From: Myxosarcina sp. GA_180221_E-2-1-MAG-40_15 | Lineage (GTDB): Bacteria; Cyanobacteriota; Cyanobacteriia; Cyanobacteriales; Xenococcaceae | Direction: 5' to 3' | Assembly (NCBI GenBank): GCA_020692205.1 | Contig: JAIMKV010000001.1 | Span: forward strand, 4,814 to 68,813 | Length of the DNA: 64,000 nucleotides | Shown: in pieces, positions 63,838-64,000 of the stretch | How the letters are laid out: every line of letters starts with the position of its first letter | Numbering within the stretch: the first letter of the stretch is position 1 | The notes under the pieces: model-generated | The model's database searches: none | The model's input: only the letters and a program-made list of their open reading frames with translations | What the model was told of the DNA's origin: nothing | Position numbers and translations under genes: made by a program

Positions 63838-64000
63838 TTAAACCATTCCGCCTGCGGCTTGAAGACGCGCTCTAGCTTTTCTCATTGAGTTTTCAGCTTG
63901 GATTTTCTCTTGGCGATCCTCGCTCTTTTCAACTTTTTGAAATCTGGTTTGTGCCTCTTGATACTCGGTACGAGCAGTATCTCGGTCAATGTTATCTCCT
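63838..64000 (-). CDS. atpC: ATP synthase epsilon subunit, C-terminal part (cut by right edge)
   Basis: The last 53 codons of a minus-strand gene are seen, reading GDNIDRDTARTEYQEAQTRF, then QKVEKSEDRQEKIQAEN and the end KARARLQAAGGMV. This is the C-terminal helical domain of the F-type ATP synthase epsilon subunit in cyanobacterial form (ATPase-inhibiting helices, ending in RLQAAGG-V). The start lies outside the window, and atpB is expected beyond it. Confidence 0.88.
   Translation of the reverse strand, partial: GDNIDRDTARTEYQEAQTRFQKVEKSEDRQEKIQAENSMRKARARLQAAGGMV

Overview
This window is cyanobacterial chromosome. The evidence is the circadian clock operon kaiABC with sasA, two carboxysome shell genes (ccmK3/ccmK4 type), CP12, the phylloquinone enzyme MenB, a thylakoid-lumen cyclophilin of the CYP38/TLP40 type, the plastid-type ribosomal protein PSRP-3/Ycf65, and the 3' end of atpC. 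The HIP1 octamer GCGATCGC recurs throughout. The low GC content, GC-rich palindromic repeats and tandem heptamer repeats would fit a Pleurocapsales-like or filamentous lineage, but that placement is inference. I recognise no rRNA, tRNA or CRISPR array, and no complete insertion sequence.

Layout. 1-9.1 kb: an acidic protein cut by the left edge, then purU, rsmA, an alkyltransferase-like protein, rlmN, menB, a DciA-like (DUF721) protein and pgeF. 9.1-20 kb: a GatD-like amidotransferase, clpS, an ArsA/Get3-type ATPase with an Hsp20-like tail, tadA, an ABC1/UbiB kinase-like protein, a GAF histidine kinase and thiL. 20-26.4 kb: the lumenal cyclophilin, efp-accB, an overlapping DUF2993/GerMN pair, an SDR and a phosphoesterase. 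26.5-37 kb, the clock region: a CBS-domain histidine-kinase-like protein with degenerate ATPase and receiver modules, divergent from kaiA-kaiB-kaiC; an acyl-CoA dehydrogenase-like gene whose start overlaps the kaiC stop; a GH57 branching-enzyme gene on the opposite strand; then sasA. 37-49 kb: ppc, a phzF-family gene, a patch of gene fossils, glmM, CP12, cysS and ilvA. 49-64 kb: ccmK3-ccmK4, an ABC-F ATPase, a membrane-anchored response regulator, cysC, a STAS protein, a SodX-like protease, an oligopeptide-type binding protein, a glycosyltransferase, a HAD phosphatase, Ycf65 and atpC.

How the genes work together. KaiA, KaiB and KaiC form the oscillator, and SasA carries its phase to output. 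Several neighbours act in carbon storage and fixation, which are commonly clock-controlled: a GH57 glycogen-type branching enzyme, PEP carboxylase, CP12 and carboxysome shell proteins. The most distinctive features are the clock neighbourhood itself (an ACAD-like gene coupled to kaiC, linked sasA, and a degenerate sensor kinase upstream), a GC-rich repeat-like insert inside the KaiA pseudo-receiver region, and a terminator-like hairpin directly before the GTG start of sasA. Genome-wear features are also clear: a 79-bp repeat present as two apparently identical copies 60 kb apart, a dehydrogenase pseudogene broken by a 13-bp tandem duplication, and a gamma-glutamyltransferase remnant.
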